The notes below the pieces were generated by a model, which ran no database searches, was not told the DNA's origin, and saw only the letters and a program-made list of their open reading frames with translations. DNA of 64,000 nt from Methylobacterium currus. GTDB taxonomy: Bacteria > Pseudomonadota > Alphaproteobacteria > Rhizobiales > Beijerinckiaceae. The DNA lies in NCBI RefSeq assembly GCF_003058325.1, contig NZ_CP028843.1, positions 332,501-396,500 on the forward strand, written 5' to 3'. Below, one piece after another: positions 35,103 to 43,234 of this stretch. The first letter of the stretch is position 1; every line of letters begins with the position of its first letter. The position numbers and the translations under genes are program-made.

Positions 35103-36395
35103 ATGCTCGATCTCGCGACCAGGGTCTACAATCACACCTGGAAGATCGATCCGATCATCCGCTCCGTGCTCGACACGGATTTCTACAAGCTCCTGATGGC
35201 CCAGACGATCTTCCGGCGTCACCGGAACGTCTCGGTCACCTTCGGCATCCAGAACCGCACCAGCCGGGTCCGCCTCGCCGATCTGATCGACCCGGGCGAG
35301 TTGCGCGAGCAGCTCGACCATTGCCGGTCGCTGCGGCTCACCCGCGGCGAATCCACCTGGCTGCGCGGCAACACCTTCTACGGTCGGCGCCAGATGTTCT
35401 CGCCGGACTTCATGGACTGGCTCGAGAACTTCCGCTTCCCCGACTACCTGCTGGAGAAGCAGGACGGCCAATACGTGCTCACCTTCCACGGCCCGTGGAT
35501 CGAGACCACGATGTGGGAGGTGCCGGCGCTCGCCATCCTCAACGAGCTGCGCTCCCGCGGCGTGCTCAAGGGCATGGGCAAGTTCGAGCTTCAGGTGCTC
35601 TACGCCCGCGCCATGACCCGCATCTGGGAGAAGATCGAGCGGTTGAAGACCCTGCCGGGCCTGTCGATCGCCGATTTCGGCACCCGCCGCCGCCACGGCT
35701 TCCTGTGGCAGGATTGGTGCGTCGAGGCGATGATCGAGGGGCTGGGCAACAGCTTCCTCGGCACCTCGAACTGCCTGATCGCGCTGCGCCACGACATCGA
35801 GGCGGTGGGCACCAACGCGCACGAGCTGCCGATGGTCTATTCGGCCTTGGCCGAGACGGAGGAGGAGCTGGCCCGCGCGCCTTACCTCGTGCTCGCCGAC
35901 TGGCAGCGGGACTATGCCGGCAACCTGCTGGTGATCCTGCCCGACACCTACGGCACCACCGGCTTCCTCGAGCGCGGGCCCGCCTGGATGGCCGATTGGA
36001 CCGGCATCCGCATCGATTCGAAGGACCCGATCGAGGGCGGCGAAGAGGCCATCCGGTGGTGGACCCGGCATGGCCGCAACCCGCGGGAGAAGCTGGCGAT
36101 CTTCTCCGACGGGCTCGACGTCGACGTGATCGAGCGGATCCACCGCCACTTCCACGGCCGCCTGCGCATCGGCTACGGCTGGGGCACGCTGCTCACCAAC
36201 GATTTCCGCGGTCTCGCGCCCGACCGCCGCCTCGACCCGATCTCGATCGTCTGCAAGGTGATCTCGGCCAACGGGCACCCGACCGTGAAGCTCTCCGACA
36301 ACCCCACCAAGGCGCTGGGGCCCGAGGACGAGGTCGAGCGCTACAAGCGGGTCTTCGGGGTGGGCACTCAGCAGGCCGTACCGGTCCTGGTCTAG
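35103..36395 (+). CDS. pncB: Nicotinate phosphoribosyltransferase
   Basis: This 430-residue enzyme uses PRPP to turn nicotinate into nicotinate mononucleotide in NAD salvage. The start [32 protein letters not shown] with the conserved [28 protein letters not shown] with the active His, and [10 protein letters not shown] near the C-terminus are present. The length fits the long bacterial PncB form. It is a single gene with no partner nearby. Confidence 0.96.
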   Translation: MLDLATRVYNHTWKIDPIIRSVLDTDFYKLLMAQTIFRRHRNVSVTFGIQNRTSRVRLADLIDPGELREQLDHCRSLRLTRGESTWLRGNTFYGRRQMFSPDFMDWLENFRFPDYLLEKQDGQYVLTFHGPWIETTMWEVPALAILNELRSRGVLKGMGKFELQVLYARAMTRIWEKIERLKTLPGLSIADFGTRRRHGFLWQDWCVEAMIEGLGNSFLGTSNCLIALRHDIEAVGTNAHELPMVYSALAETEEELARAPYLVLADWQRDYAGNLLVILPDTYGTTGFLERGPAWMADWTGIRIDSKDPIEGGEEAIRWWTRHGRNPREKLAIFSDGLDVDVIERIHRHFHGRLRIGYGWGTLLTNDFRGLAPDRRLDPISIVCKVISANGHPTVKLSDNPTKALGPEDEVERYKRVFGVGTQQAVPVLV

Positions 36396-36555
36396 TCCTG
36401 CCGTAGTCCCGCACGGTGTGTGCCCTCCGTCATCCTGACGACGGGTGGGACACGCGGAACCGGGAAAACGTGGCCCGGTCCCCGGGATTATTGTCGGATT
36501 CGTCATAGATCCCGTGCTTCCGTAACGATCGGAAACACGGTCGGATCTAGAGCGG

Positions 36556-37710
36556 ATGCGCGCAGGCGTTGAATCGGACGACATCTACGTCGCGCTTGTC
36601 GCCGATCTCGCGCGGACCGGCATGCCGACGACCATCATGGGCGTCGCCCTGGCGGGCGTGGGCCTGTTCGTCGCGTTGGCGCTCGGCCACACGATCCTGT
36701 TCGCGGCGGTCGCGAGCGGAGTCCTGGCCTCCGCGTGCAGGCTCGCGCTCGTCCTGCGGCAGATGCGGCGGCTGGAGGGTGGGCCGCTCGCGCCGAGGGA
36801 GGCCGGTCTCTGGGAACGGGGGCATGTCCTGACCATCTTCGCGGTCGCCTCCTCGGTCGGCACCCTCGTCGGCACGGTCTTCGCGCAGCCGCGCATGGAC
36901 CTGCAGATGCTCGCGACCGGGCTGCTCTTCGGCTACTGCTCCGGCGTCGTCACCCATTTGTTCGGCCGGCCGGTGATGGCGGCCAGCGCGCTGCTGCTGG
37001 CGGCCCTGCCGGCGATCGCGTCGGCGGCCTGGTTCGGGGACATGCCGCACGGCATCCTGGCGGCGATGTTCGGCCTCTTCCTCTTCGGGGCCGTGCAGGC
37101 CGTCTTCTCCGCCCACCGCACCGCCATCCGGCAGATCCGGCTGCGGCTCGACATGGCGAGGCTCGCCCGCAGCGACGTCCTGACCGGGCTCGCCAACCGG
37201 CTCGGCCTGCGCGAGGCGTTCGGCCGCCTGTCACGGACGGACGGCGACAGCGTGGCGATCCATTGCTTCGACCTCGACCGCTTCAAGCCGGTCAACGACC
37301 GCTACGGCCACGCGGCCGGCGACGCCCTGCTGCAGGAACTCGGCGCGCGGCTGCGCCTGCTCGTGGAGGCCCCCGTCCTGGCGGCCCGGACGGGCGGGGA
37401 CGAGTTCGTGGTGCTCCAGCCCGGCGTGCGGCACGCGGAGGAGGCGGAAAGCCTCGCGCGGCGCATCGTCCACGCCCTCAGCGCACCCTACCATCTCGGC
37501 GGCGAGACCGTCAGCGTCGGCCTGAGCTTAGGCTTCGCCTGCGCGCCGTCGCGCGCGGCGAATCTCGACGACCTGGTCCGGCGGGCTGATGCCGCCTCCT
37601 ACGCGGTCAAGCGTCGGGGCGGCGGGGTCGCCGCGGGCGGGCCGTCCCCAGGGGCATCATGGGCTGGGGTCCGCGCGGCGGGCGCGGATCCGGGTGCGGC
37701 CGCCTGCTGA
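36556..37710 (+). CDS. Membrane-anchored diguanylate cyclase (GGDEF)
   Basis: This 384-residue protein has an N-terminal region with about six hydrophobic helices (about 20-185) and a GGDEF domain from DVLTGLANRLGLREAF. The active signature GGDEF is at 280-284 and FDLDRFKPVNDRYGHAAGD is intact, so it should make cyclic di-GMP. No RxxD inhibitory site is present before the GGDEF motif, so product feedback through that site is not expected. A Gly/Ala-rich tail of about 30 residues follows. It converges with hemC, leaving 8 bp between stops. Confidence 0.92.
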   Translation: MRAGVESDDIYVALVADLARTGMPTTIMGVALAGVGLFVALALGHTILFAAVASGVLASACRLALVLRQMRRLEGGPLAPREAGLWERGHVLTIFAVASSVGTLVGTVFAQPRMDLQMLATGLLFGYCSGVVTHLFGRPVMAASALLLAALPAIASAAWFGDMPHGILAAMFGLFLFGAVQAVFSAHRTAIRQIRLRLDMARLARSDVLTGLANRLGLREAFGRLSRTDGDSVAIHCFDLDRFKPVNDRYGHAAGDALLQELGARLRLLVEAPVLAARTGGDEFVVLQPGVRHAEEAESLARRIVHALSAPYHLGGETVSVGLSLGFACAPSRAANLDDLVRRADAASYAVKRRGGGVAAGGPSPGASWAGVRAAGADPGAAAC

Positions 37711-37718
37711 GCGCCCCG

Positions 37719-38654
37719 CTACTGCAGCTTCGCCCGGTAGGTCTCGCCCGCCTTGGCCTTCAGCTCCGCGCCCGCCTCGCGCCCGATCGCCAGGGCATCC
37801 GCGGTGGAGCCGGTGCGGTGGGTGGCCCAGTGGGCGCTGCCGTCGGGCAGGAACAGCAGCCCGTCGAGGGTCAGGCGATCGCCGTCGATCTGGGCCAAAG
37901 CCGCGATCGGGGTGCGGCACGAGCCGTCGAGCTCCTCGAGCAGGGCCCGCTCGGCTCCGACCGCGATGGTGGTGCGGGGGCAGGCGACGGCCTGGAGACG
38001 CTCGATCAGCGCCGCGTCGCCGGCCCGGCACTCGATGCCCAGCGCCCCTTGCGCCACTGCCGGCAGCATCTCGCTCACCGGCAGGATCTCCTGGGCGCGG
38101 TCGGCGAGGCCGAGGCGTTCGAGCCCCGCGATGGCGAGCAGGGTGGCATCGCAGGCGCCTTCCTGAAGCCGCTTCATCCGGGTGTTGGCGTTGCCGCGCA
38201 ACGGCACGATCTGGAGGTCGGGCCGGCGCATCAGCACCTGGGCGCCGCGGCGCAGGGACGAGGTGCCGACCCGGCTGCCCGGCGCGAGATCGGCCAGGCG
38301 GTTCGCGTGCGGCGACAGGAAGGCATCGCGGGGGTCGTCCCGCTCCAGGATGCAGGCGATGACGAGGCCGTCCGGCAGCCAGGTCTCGACATCCTTCATC
38401 GAGTGGACGGCGAGGTCGACCTCGTCGGCGAGGAGCGCCTGCTCCAGCTCCTTGGTGAACAGGCCCTTGCCGCCGATCTCGGAGAGCGGCCGGTCGAGCA
38501 CCTTGTCGGCCACCGTGGTGACGACGACGAGCTCCATCGCGCCGGGCTCGGCGAGGTCGGGATGGGCCGCCGCGATGCGGTCGCGCACCATCCCGGTCTG
38601 GGCGAGGGCCATCGGGCTGCCGCGGGTGCCGATGCGCAGGGGACGTCGAGGCAT
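37719..38654 (-). CDS. hemC: Porphobilinogen deaminase (hydroxymethylbilane synthase)
   Basis: This 311-residue enzyme joins four porphobilinogens into hydroxymethylbilane for haem, cobalamin and bacteriochlorophyll. RIGTRGSPMALAQ, DLAVHSMKDVETWLPDGL, LRRGAQVL and RGNANTRMKRL bind the chain. The dipyrromethane cofactor cysteine is Cys246 in LDGSCRTPI. The gene is complete. A small gene lies 87 bp behind its start in the same direction, and the monooxygenase-fold gene lies beyond that. Confidence 0.96.
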   Translation of the reverse strand: MPRRPLRIGTRGSPMALAQTGMVRDRIAAAHPDLAEPGAMELVVVTTVADKVLDRPLSEIGGKGLFTKELEQALLADEVDLAVHSMKDVETWLPDGLVIACILERDDPRDAFLSPHANRLADLAPGSRVGTSSLRRGAQVLMRRPDLQIVPLRGNANTRMKRLQEGACDATLLAIAGLERLGLADRAQEILPVSEMLPAVAQGALGIECRAGDAALIERLQAVACPRTTIAVGAERALLEELDGSCRTPIAALAQIDGDRLTLDGLLFLPDGSAHWATHRTGSTADALAIGREAGAELKAKAGETYRAKLQ

Positions 38655-38741
38655 GTCGGTTGCCGTGAGATCGAGGAGCCTTGACTTCGCGAGTAGCGGG
38701 TCAGGCGCTCCGTGTCACGCGGCGGCTGTTCCCGCGGGCGC

Positions 38742-38912
38742 TCAGTCGCGTGGGACCTGCTCGTCGGCCGGCCGGCCGCCCTGCGGCGTGCCGGCGGCGG
38801 GCTTCGTCCCGCCCTTGCCCGGCGGGTGCCCGGCCGGGCGGCGGCTCGCCCCGAGGCTGTCGTTGGCGAGCCCTTCGCCGGGATTCGGATCCGGCTTGCG
38901 GTCGTCGGTCAC
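38742..38912 (-). CDS. Small proline/glycine-rich hypothetical protein, 56 aa
   Basis: A GTG start with a GGAG site 8 bp upstream opens a 56-codon frame reading VTDDRKPDPNPGEGLANDS and ending ADEQVPRD. It is hydrophilic, Pro/Gly/charged and likely disordered, with no membrane segment. It lies between hemC and the monooxygenase-fold gene on the same strand and was found by reading the gap. Its even codon periodicity and ribosome site support a real gene, but I do not recognise a family. Confidence 0.5.
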   Translation of the reverse strand: MTDDRKPDPNPGEGLANDSLGASRRPAGHPPGKGGTKPAAGTPQGGRPADEQVPRD

Positions 38913-38977
38913 GGCGGTCTCCGGTCGTCGTTGCCCAGGTCGTCAACCCCTGTGAACGGCCGGAATGCCGCCCGGGT

Positions 38978-39277
38978 TCAGAACCCCTGGACCGCCAGCA
39001 CCGTGTGCTCGACCTGCGGCGGGGCGGCGAAATGCTCCGAGACCAGGGCGCGCCAGGCCTGGAAATCGCCCGATTCGCGGAAATCGACCGTGTGGTTCTC
39101 CAGGGTCTCCCACTGCACCATCAGACGGTAGCGTGTCGGGATCTCGACCGAGCGCTGCAGCTCCATGCCGCGGCAGCCCTTGGCGCGGCGAAACAGCTCC
39201 GCGGCCTGGCCGACGCCGGCTTCGAAGGCGCCCTCGTGCCCGGTCTTCACCTCGATCTGCGCGATCTCCAGAACCAT
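38978..39277 (-). CDS. Antibiotic biosynthesis monooxygenase (ABM) fold protein
   Basis: This 99-residue ferredoxin-like dimeric alpha/beta-barrel protein reads MVLEIAQIEVKTGHEGAFEAGV, then CRGMELQRSVEIPTRYRLMVQWETLENH and a C-terminal LVSEHFAAPPQVEHT. The family includes quinol monooxygenases, haem-degrading enzymes and many of unknown role. The ATG at 39277 has GGAGG 8 bp upstream, which decides the start over the long frame to 39949. Nearby hemC does not by itself imply a haem substrate. Confidence 0.88.
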   Translation of the reverse strand: MVLEIAQIEVKTGHEGAFEAGVGQAAELFRRAKGCRGMELQRSVEIPTRYRLMVQWETLENHTVDFRESGDFQAWRALVSEHFAAPPQVEHTVLAVQGF

Positions 39278-39497
39278 AGCGTCTGCCTCCTGTCCGGTGG
39301 GGTTAAGCCATGCGCGAAGCCGCCGGGCTTGTCCACGCGGCGCGAGCGCGGAATCCAACAGCGGTGGATGGCCTCCGGCGGGCGGTTGCCAACCCGGAAC
39401 AGGACGCGCACAAACCGTGGATGACCTGTGCACGGTGGCAACCAGCCCCGACCGGCGCCGTTTCCCTGCCGGAACGTGACAGCGGAGTTCGGTCCTC

Positions 39498-39998
39498 ATG
39501 GCGACGCTGAAGGAATTCGAGGAAGCCCTGCGCGAGAACGGCATGCAGATGGCGCTGGCGATTCTCGAGCGTCTGCGCGAGCGCGACCGCGCCAACCGGG
39601 TGGTCAAGCCCGGGCGGCGCATCGTCGGCAAGAAGATGACCCCGGAACTCGCCCGCGAAATCCTCGAGCTGCATGGCTCGACGGAGATGACCCAGCAGGA
39701 GATCGCCTTCAAGCTCGGCGTCAACCAGGGCCGGGTGAACGAGGTGATCAAGCGCGGCAAGTGGCTCTCGGGCGACCAGACCGCCCCGGAGGCGGTGGCC
39801 CGCGACAAGGGCAAGGCGCGCATCCAGGGCGTCGAGCCGAATCGGCCGCGCAAGGCCGCCGCCCGGGGGGCCGCAAAGGGGGGCGCCAGAAGCAGCGCCA
39901 AGGCGGGCGGCAAGGCAGGCGGCAAGGCGGCTACGGCCAAGGCCGGCAAGTCGCAGAAGAGCCCGGCGGCGGCCCAGCTGGCCTTCGGCGATCTCTGA
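39498..39998 (+). CDS. Helix-turn-helix protein with histone H1-like Ala/Lys/Gly tail
   Basis: This 166-residue protein has an N-terminal helical part and a helix-turn-helix near 55-90 (TEMTQQEIAFKLGVNQGRVNEVIKRGKW). A basic low-complexity tail follows (about 110-155), rich in KAAARGAAKGGARSSAKAGGKAGGKAA, and ends in AAAQLAFGDL. The layout suggests a sequence-reading domain plus a nonspecific DNA-compacting tail, like bacterial H1 homologues. No family name is certain. It stands alone after a 220-bp gap and has a hairpin after its stop. Confidence 0.75.
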   Translation: MATLKEFEEALRENGMQMALAILERLRERDRANRVVKPGRRIVGKKMTPELAREILELHGSTEMTQQEIAFKLGVNQGRVNEVIKRGKWLSGDQTAPEAVARDKGKARIQGVEPNRPRKAAARGAAKGGARSSAKAGGKAGGKAATAKAGKSQKSPAAAQLAFGDL

Positions 39999-40013
39999 CC
40001 GATCGTCGCGCGG

Positions 40014-40046
40014 ACGGGCCCAAAGCCGCATTGGGCGGCGGCCCGT
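40014..40046 (+). terminator. Nested hairpin after the H1-tailed gene
   Basis: ACGGGCC (40014-40020) pairs with GGCCCGT (40040-40046), and within it CCCAA pairs with TTGGG around a short loop. It begins 16 bp after the stop codon. The T-run is weak, so efficiency is uncertain. Confidence 0.45.
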
Positions 40047-40129
40047 GATCCTCTAACAGTCGAGGTGCCGAGCCGCCCCGATCGACGGGCGGCCGGTCAC
40101 CACACCGGCCAACCCGGGAGGATCACGCC

Positions 40130-40444
40130 ATGTCCCACGCGATGTACGACTCCGCCAACCTGACGAAGCTGCCCGCCCTGAAGAGCCTCGCCCCCGAGGC
40201 GATGGGCGCCTTCGAGGCCCTCGACAAGGCGGCGCTGGCGGACGGCGCGATCCCGCGCAAGTACAAGGAGCTGATGGCGCTCGCCGTCGCCCTCACCACG
40301 CAATGCCCCTACTGCCTCGAGGTGCACCGCGAGGCGGCGAAGAAGGCCGGCGCGACCGAGCAGGAACTCGCCGAGACCGTCTTCGTGGCGGTGGCCCTGC
40401 GGGCCGGCGCGGCGCTCACCCACGGCACGCATCTCCTGCCCTGA
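40130..40444 (+). CDS. AhpD/carboxymuconolactone decarboxylase-family protein
   Basis: This 104-residue single-domain protein has the AhpD-like motif TTQCPYCLEVHREAAKKAGAT, whose CxxC pair and downstream His are the redox and proton-relay residues of alkylhydroperoxidases. It likely reduces peroxides or peroxidase partners in the cytoplasm. A GGGAGG ribosome site precedes the ATG. It converges with the small heat shock gene, with two strong hairpins between them. Confidence 0.9.
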   Translation: MSHAMYDSANLTKLPALKSLAPEAMGAFEALDKAALADGAIPRKYKELMALAVALTTQCPYCLEVHREAAKKAGATEQELAETVFVAVALRAGAALTHGTHLLP

Positions 40445-40486
40445 TCCGCCGGACGCCGCGGCCCCGAGGCCGTGGCGCTCTCGGCA

Positions 40487-40557
40487 GCCGGGCATGCTGG
40501 CAGGCATGCCCGGCACCCAGGCACGACGAAGCGCCCCGGCCTTGCGGCCGGGGCGCT
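40487..40557. terminator. Two tandem hairpins between convergent genes
   Basis: Hairpin one pairs GCCGGGCATGC (40487-40497) with GCATGCCCGGC (40504-40514). Hairpin two pairs AGCGCCCCGGCC (40530-40541) with GGCCGGGGCGCT (40546-40557) around a 4-base loop. They lie between the AhpD-like gene and the leftward heat shock gene, so they can stop transcription from both sides. Confidence 0.65.
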
Positions 40558-40577
40558 CCCCTTGAAAGGCTTGACGC

Positions 40578-41042
40578 TTACGCGGCCTGCTGCACGCTGC
40601 CTTCGATCGATTGCGGGCGGGAGCCCGATGCGATCTGGATCTGGCGCGGCTTCTTGGCCTCCGGGATCTCGCGGACGAGATCGACGTGGAGCAGGCCGTT
40701 CTCCAGCACCGCACCGGTCACCTGGACGTGATCGGCGAGCTGGAAGCGCCGCTCGAAGCCGCGGGCTGCGATGCCCTGATGCAGGAACTCGCTCTGCTTA
40801 GCCTCGGCCTTGCGCTCGCCCTTCACGGTGAGCGCGTTCTCCCGGGTCTCGATCGACAGATCCTGATCCGTGAAGCCGGCCACCGCGAGGGTGATCCGGT
40901 AGGCGTTCTCGGCCGTGCGCTCGATGTTGTAGGGCGGGTAGGTCGGCGCCGCATCCGAGGTCACGAACTGATCGAGTGCGGAAAACAGGCGGTCGAAGCC
41001 GACGGTGGAGCGGTACAGGGGAGCGAGATCGAACTGACGCAT
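40578..41042 (-). CDS. Small heat shock protein, Hsp20/IbpA type
   Basis: This 154-residue class A rhizobial-type Hsp20 starts MRQFDLAPLYRSTVGFDRLF. The alpha-crystallin domain (about 35-130) includes YPPYNIERTAENAYRITLAVAGF, the LTVKGERK strand and the LENGLLHVDLVREIPE C-terminal strand. An IXI-like tail (RQIQIASG) is present for oligomer assembly. It holds unfolding proteins in the cytoplasm. The 5' leader carries a ROSE-like hairpin that hides the ribosome site, so expression should rise on heating. Confidence 0.95.
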   Translation of the reverse strand: MRQFDLAPLYRSTVGFDRLFSALDQFVTSDAAPTYPPYNIERTAENAYRITLAVAGFTDQDLSIETRENALTVKGERKAEAKQSEFLHQGIAARGFERRFQLADHVQVTGAVLENGLLHVDLVREIPEAKKPRQIQIASGSRPQSIEGSVQQAA

Positions 41043-41133
41043 GACATATTCTCCATCTGAAGCAATATGTAGTCTTGAGGGAACGCCGCTGAGGCCGGTC
41101 CCGGTCTTGCGCGCCGCCATATCGGCCGGCGCC
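41043..41133 (-). promoter_or_regulatory. ROSE-like RNA thermometer in the hsp20 5' leader
   Basis: In the minus-strand transcript, CATATT (41069-41064) pairs with AATATG (41050-41045). Inside this, CTTC pairs with the GGAG ribosome site around the loop AGAT, leaving a single bulged G in the sequence ATTGCTTC. A U-U/Y-G-C-U strand with a bulged G facing the Shine-Dalgarno is the hallmark of ROSE elements. GC-rich stems upstream (around 41080-41130) and a leader of about 90 nt between the likely start site and the ATG also match the class. Confidence 0.72.
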
Positions 41134-41139
41134 CCTCGC

Positions 41140-41167
41140 ATATTGGATTGGGCTTTCGACTGGTCAA
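41140..41167 (-). promoter_or_regulatory. Promoter of hsp20
   Basis: On the minus strand TTGACC (41167-41162) is followed after 16 bp by CAATAT (41145-41140). The wider CCTTGACC box also fits the -35 of RpoH-type promoters. The position puts the transcript start near 41133, giving a leader that holds the ROSE-like structure. Confidence 0.55.
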
Positions 41168-41288
41168 GGCCGCTGCCAGAGGCGCGTCGCGAATTTTTTT
41201 GATGAGCGCGGACGCACGCGGATCCTGCCCCACTTATTAGGGTGTGCCGTGCCAGGATGCGGCGGATGCCAGCCTCGGAGGCCCTCCC

Positions 41289-42284
41289 GTGACCGTGCCG
41301 CTGCTCGCCACGCCCGACAATCCGATCCCGCCGGGGGCCACGCTCCTGACGGTCAGGACCGCCGACGGTCTCTCCTTGCGCGTCGCCACCTGGGCGCCGA
41401 CGGCGCGCGTCGTGCACGGCACGGTCTGCCTGGTGCAGGGCCGGGCGGAGTTCATCGAGAAGTACTTCGAGACCGTGACCGAGCTGCGCGACCGCGGCTT
41501 CCACGTCGTCGCGTTCGACTGGCGCGGCCAGGGCGGCTCGGACCGCACCGTCGAGGACCCGCACAAGGGCCATGTCGACGATTTTTCCGAGTACAAGCTC
41601 GACCTCGCGGCGGTGGAGGCGCAGGTGATGGAGGCGCGGATGCCGCGCCCGTTCTTCGGCCTCGCCCACTCGATGGGCGGCGCGATCTGCCTCACCGCCG
41701 CCCGGGAGGGCTGGCTGCCGTTCAGCCGCCTCGTCGTGCTCGCCCCGATGGTGGCGATCTGCATGATCCGCCGGCCGAAGGCCGCGATGCGCCTCGCGGC
41801 CGTTCTGCGCGCCCTCAGGTTCGGCCGTCGCTACGTGCCGGGGGGGTCGGCGGTCTCGATCGCCACCAAGCCGTTCCCGAACAACCGGCTCACCGCCGAT
41901 CCGGTGCGCTACGCCCGCAACGCCGCCGCGGCGCTCGCGGTCGGGGCCGGCGCCGTCGGCGATCCCACCATCGGCTGGCTCGCCGCCGCCTTCCGGGCGA
42001 TGCGCCGCTTCGAGGACCCGCGCTATCCCGTGGGCATTCGCGTGCCGGTGCTGGTGGTGGCCGCCGGCGCCGACCCGGTCTGCAGCACCCCGGCGGTGGA
42101 GCGCTTCGCCGCCCGGCTCGCGGCCGGCCACACCATCACGCTGCGCGGCGCCCGCCACGAGATCCTGATGGAGCGCGACGCGATCCGCGAGCAGTTCTGG
42201 GCGGCGTTCGACGCCTTCGTGCCGGGGACGGCGGCGCCGGTGCGCGAGGAGAGGCAGGGGGAGGCGAGGGCGGAGGTGGCGTGA
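41289..42284 (+). CDS. Alpha/beta hydrolase, lysophospholipase/monoacylglycerol lipase-like
   Basis: This 331-residue protein has the Hydrolase_4 pattern: VCLVQGRAEFIEKYFETVTELRDRGFHVVAFDWRGQGGSDR, the nucleophile elbow AHSMGGA, the acid loop near VVAAGADPVCS and a C-terminal His in GARHEILME. It would hydrolyse ester lipids such as lysophospholipids. GTG 41289 is chosen because a GGAGG site lies 7 bp upstream; the longer ATG frame from 41244 lacks one. It is divergent from hsp20. Confidence 0.9.
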   Translation: MTVPLLATPDNPIPPGATLLTVRTADGLSLRVATWAPTARVVHGTVCLVQGRAEFIEKYFETVTELRDRGFHVVAFDWRGQGGSDRTVEDPHKGHVDDFSEYKLDLAAVEAQVMEARMPRPFFGLAHSMGGAICLTAAREGWLPFSRLVVLAPMVAICMIRRPKAAMRLAAVLRALRFGRRYVPGGSAVSIATKPFPNNRLTADPVRYARNAAAALAVGAGAVGDPTIGWLAAAFRAMRRFEDPRYPVGIRVPVLVVAAGADPVCSTPAVERFAARLAAGHTITLRGARHEILMERDAIREQFWAAFDAFVPGTAAPVREERQGEARAEVA

Positions 42285-42344
42285 GGCTCATCCCCGCCCG
42301 TGCAGGGCGTCGATCAGGGCGCGGCGGAGCACCGGCGCGACGGT

Positions 42345-43136
42345 CTACCCGTTCAGCAGCGCCAGCGCCGCCTCGTGCAGCCGCTTGTCCCCCGCCGCCA
42401 CGATCCGCCCGCCCTTGGCGGCGGACGTCCCCTCCCAGGTCGTCACGATGCCGCCGGCACCCTCGATCACCGGGATCATCGCCACGATATCGTAGGGCTT
42501 CAGCGAGGCCTCGACCACGAGGTCGATATGGCCGGCGGCCAGCATGGCGTAGGCGTAGCAATCGGCGCCGTAGCGGGCGAGGCGGGTGGCCTTCTCCACG
42601 CGCTCGTAGGCTTGCCGGTCCGACGTGCCCTCGCCGAACAGGCGCGGGTCGGTGGTGTGCAGGATCGCCTCCGACAGGTCGCCCTTGCGGCGGGTGCGCA
42701 GGCGGCGTTGGCCGTGCGGGCCCTGGTAATGGGCCGCCTCGCCGTCGCCGAAGAAGCGCTCGCCGGTGAAGGGCTGGTTCATCAGGCCGTAGCAGGGCAC
42801 GCCGCCGCGGGTCAGCCCGATCAGGGTGCCCCAGATCGGCAGGCCGGCGATGAAGCCGCGGGTGCCGTCGATCGGGTCGAGCACCCAGACATATTCGGCG
42901 TCCTCGTGCTCGGAGCCGAATTCCTCGCCCAGGATGCCGTGGTCGGGGAAGCTGCGCTTGATGAGCTGGCGCATCACCGCCTCGCCGGCCCGGTCGGCCT
43001 CGGTGACCGGGTCGAAGGCGGCATGGCCCTTGGCCTTGTCCTCGGTGGCGAAGGCGGCGCGGAAGAAGGGCAGGATGGCCTGGCCCGATTGGGTGGCGAG
43101 CTCGTCCACGAACCGCGCGAAATCCACCACGCTCAT
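42345..43136 (-). CDS. hisN: Inositol monophosphatase family protein, probable histidinol-phosphatase
   Basis: This 263-residue Mg-dependent phosphatase has the metal ligands FPDHGILGEEFG and WVLDPIDGTRGFIAGLP plus the C-terminal LKPYDIVAMIPVIEGAGG. The HGILGEE and KPYDI forms are those of alphaproteobacterial HisN enzymes that dephosphorylate histidinol phosphate; inositol monophosphate is the alternative. The stop is TAG. It is followed by the convergent hydrolase and lies behind the second AI-2E gene on the same strand. Confidence 0.88.
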   Translation of the reverse strand: MSVVDFARFVDELATQSGQAILPFFRAAFATEDKAKGHAAFDPVTEADRAGEAVMRQLIKRSFPDHGILGEEFGSEHEDAEYVWVLDPIDGTRGFIAGLPIWGTLIGLTRGGVPCYGLMNQPFTGERFFGDGEAAHYQGPHGQRRLRTRRKGDLSEAILHTTDPRLFGEGTSDRQAYERVEKATRLARYGADCYAYAMLAAGHIDLVVEASLKPYDIVAMIPVIEGAGGIVTTWEGTSAAKGGRIVAAGDKRLHEAALALLNG

Positions 43137-43200
43137 GCTGTCCCCGATTCCCGCTCAAGCCGCGGGCCCGCAGCCCGCTTCGCCGGATCGAAAGGGCGGC

Positions 43201-43229
43201 GCGGCCCCGGCGTCAAGCCCCGGGGCCGC
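43201..43229 (-). terminator. Terminator of the second AI-2E permease gene
   Basis: GCGGCCCCGG (43201-43210) pairs with CCGGGGCCGC (43220-43229) around a 9-base loop, 5 bp after the stop of the leftward gene. The sequence that follows on the minus strand contains only a short CTTT, so it is GC-rich with a weak tail. Confidence 0.6.
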
Positions 43230-43234
43230 GAGCC

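Noticed and set aside
42285..42344. In-frame 18-codon extension after the TAG stop of hisN, reading TVAPVLRRALIDALHGRG
   Set aside because: It could suggest stop read-through or a remnant, but HisN proteins normally end near the present stop, and there is no read-through context that I can recognise.
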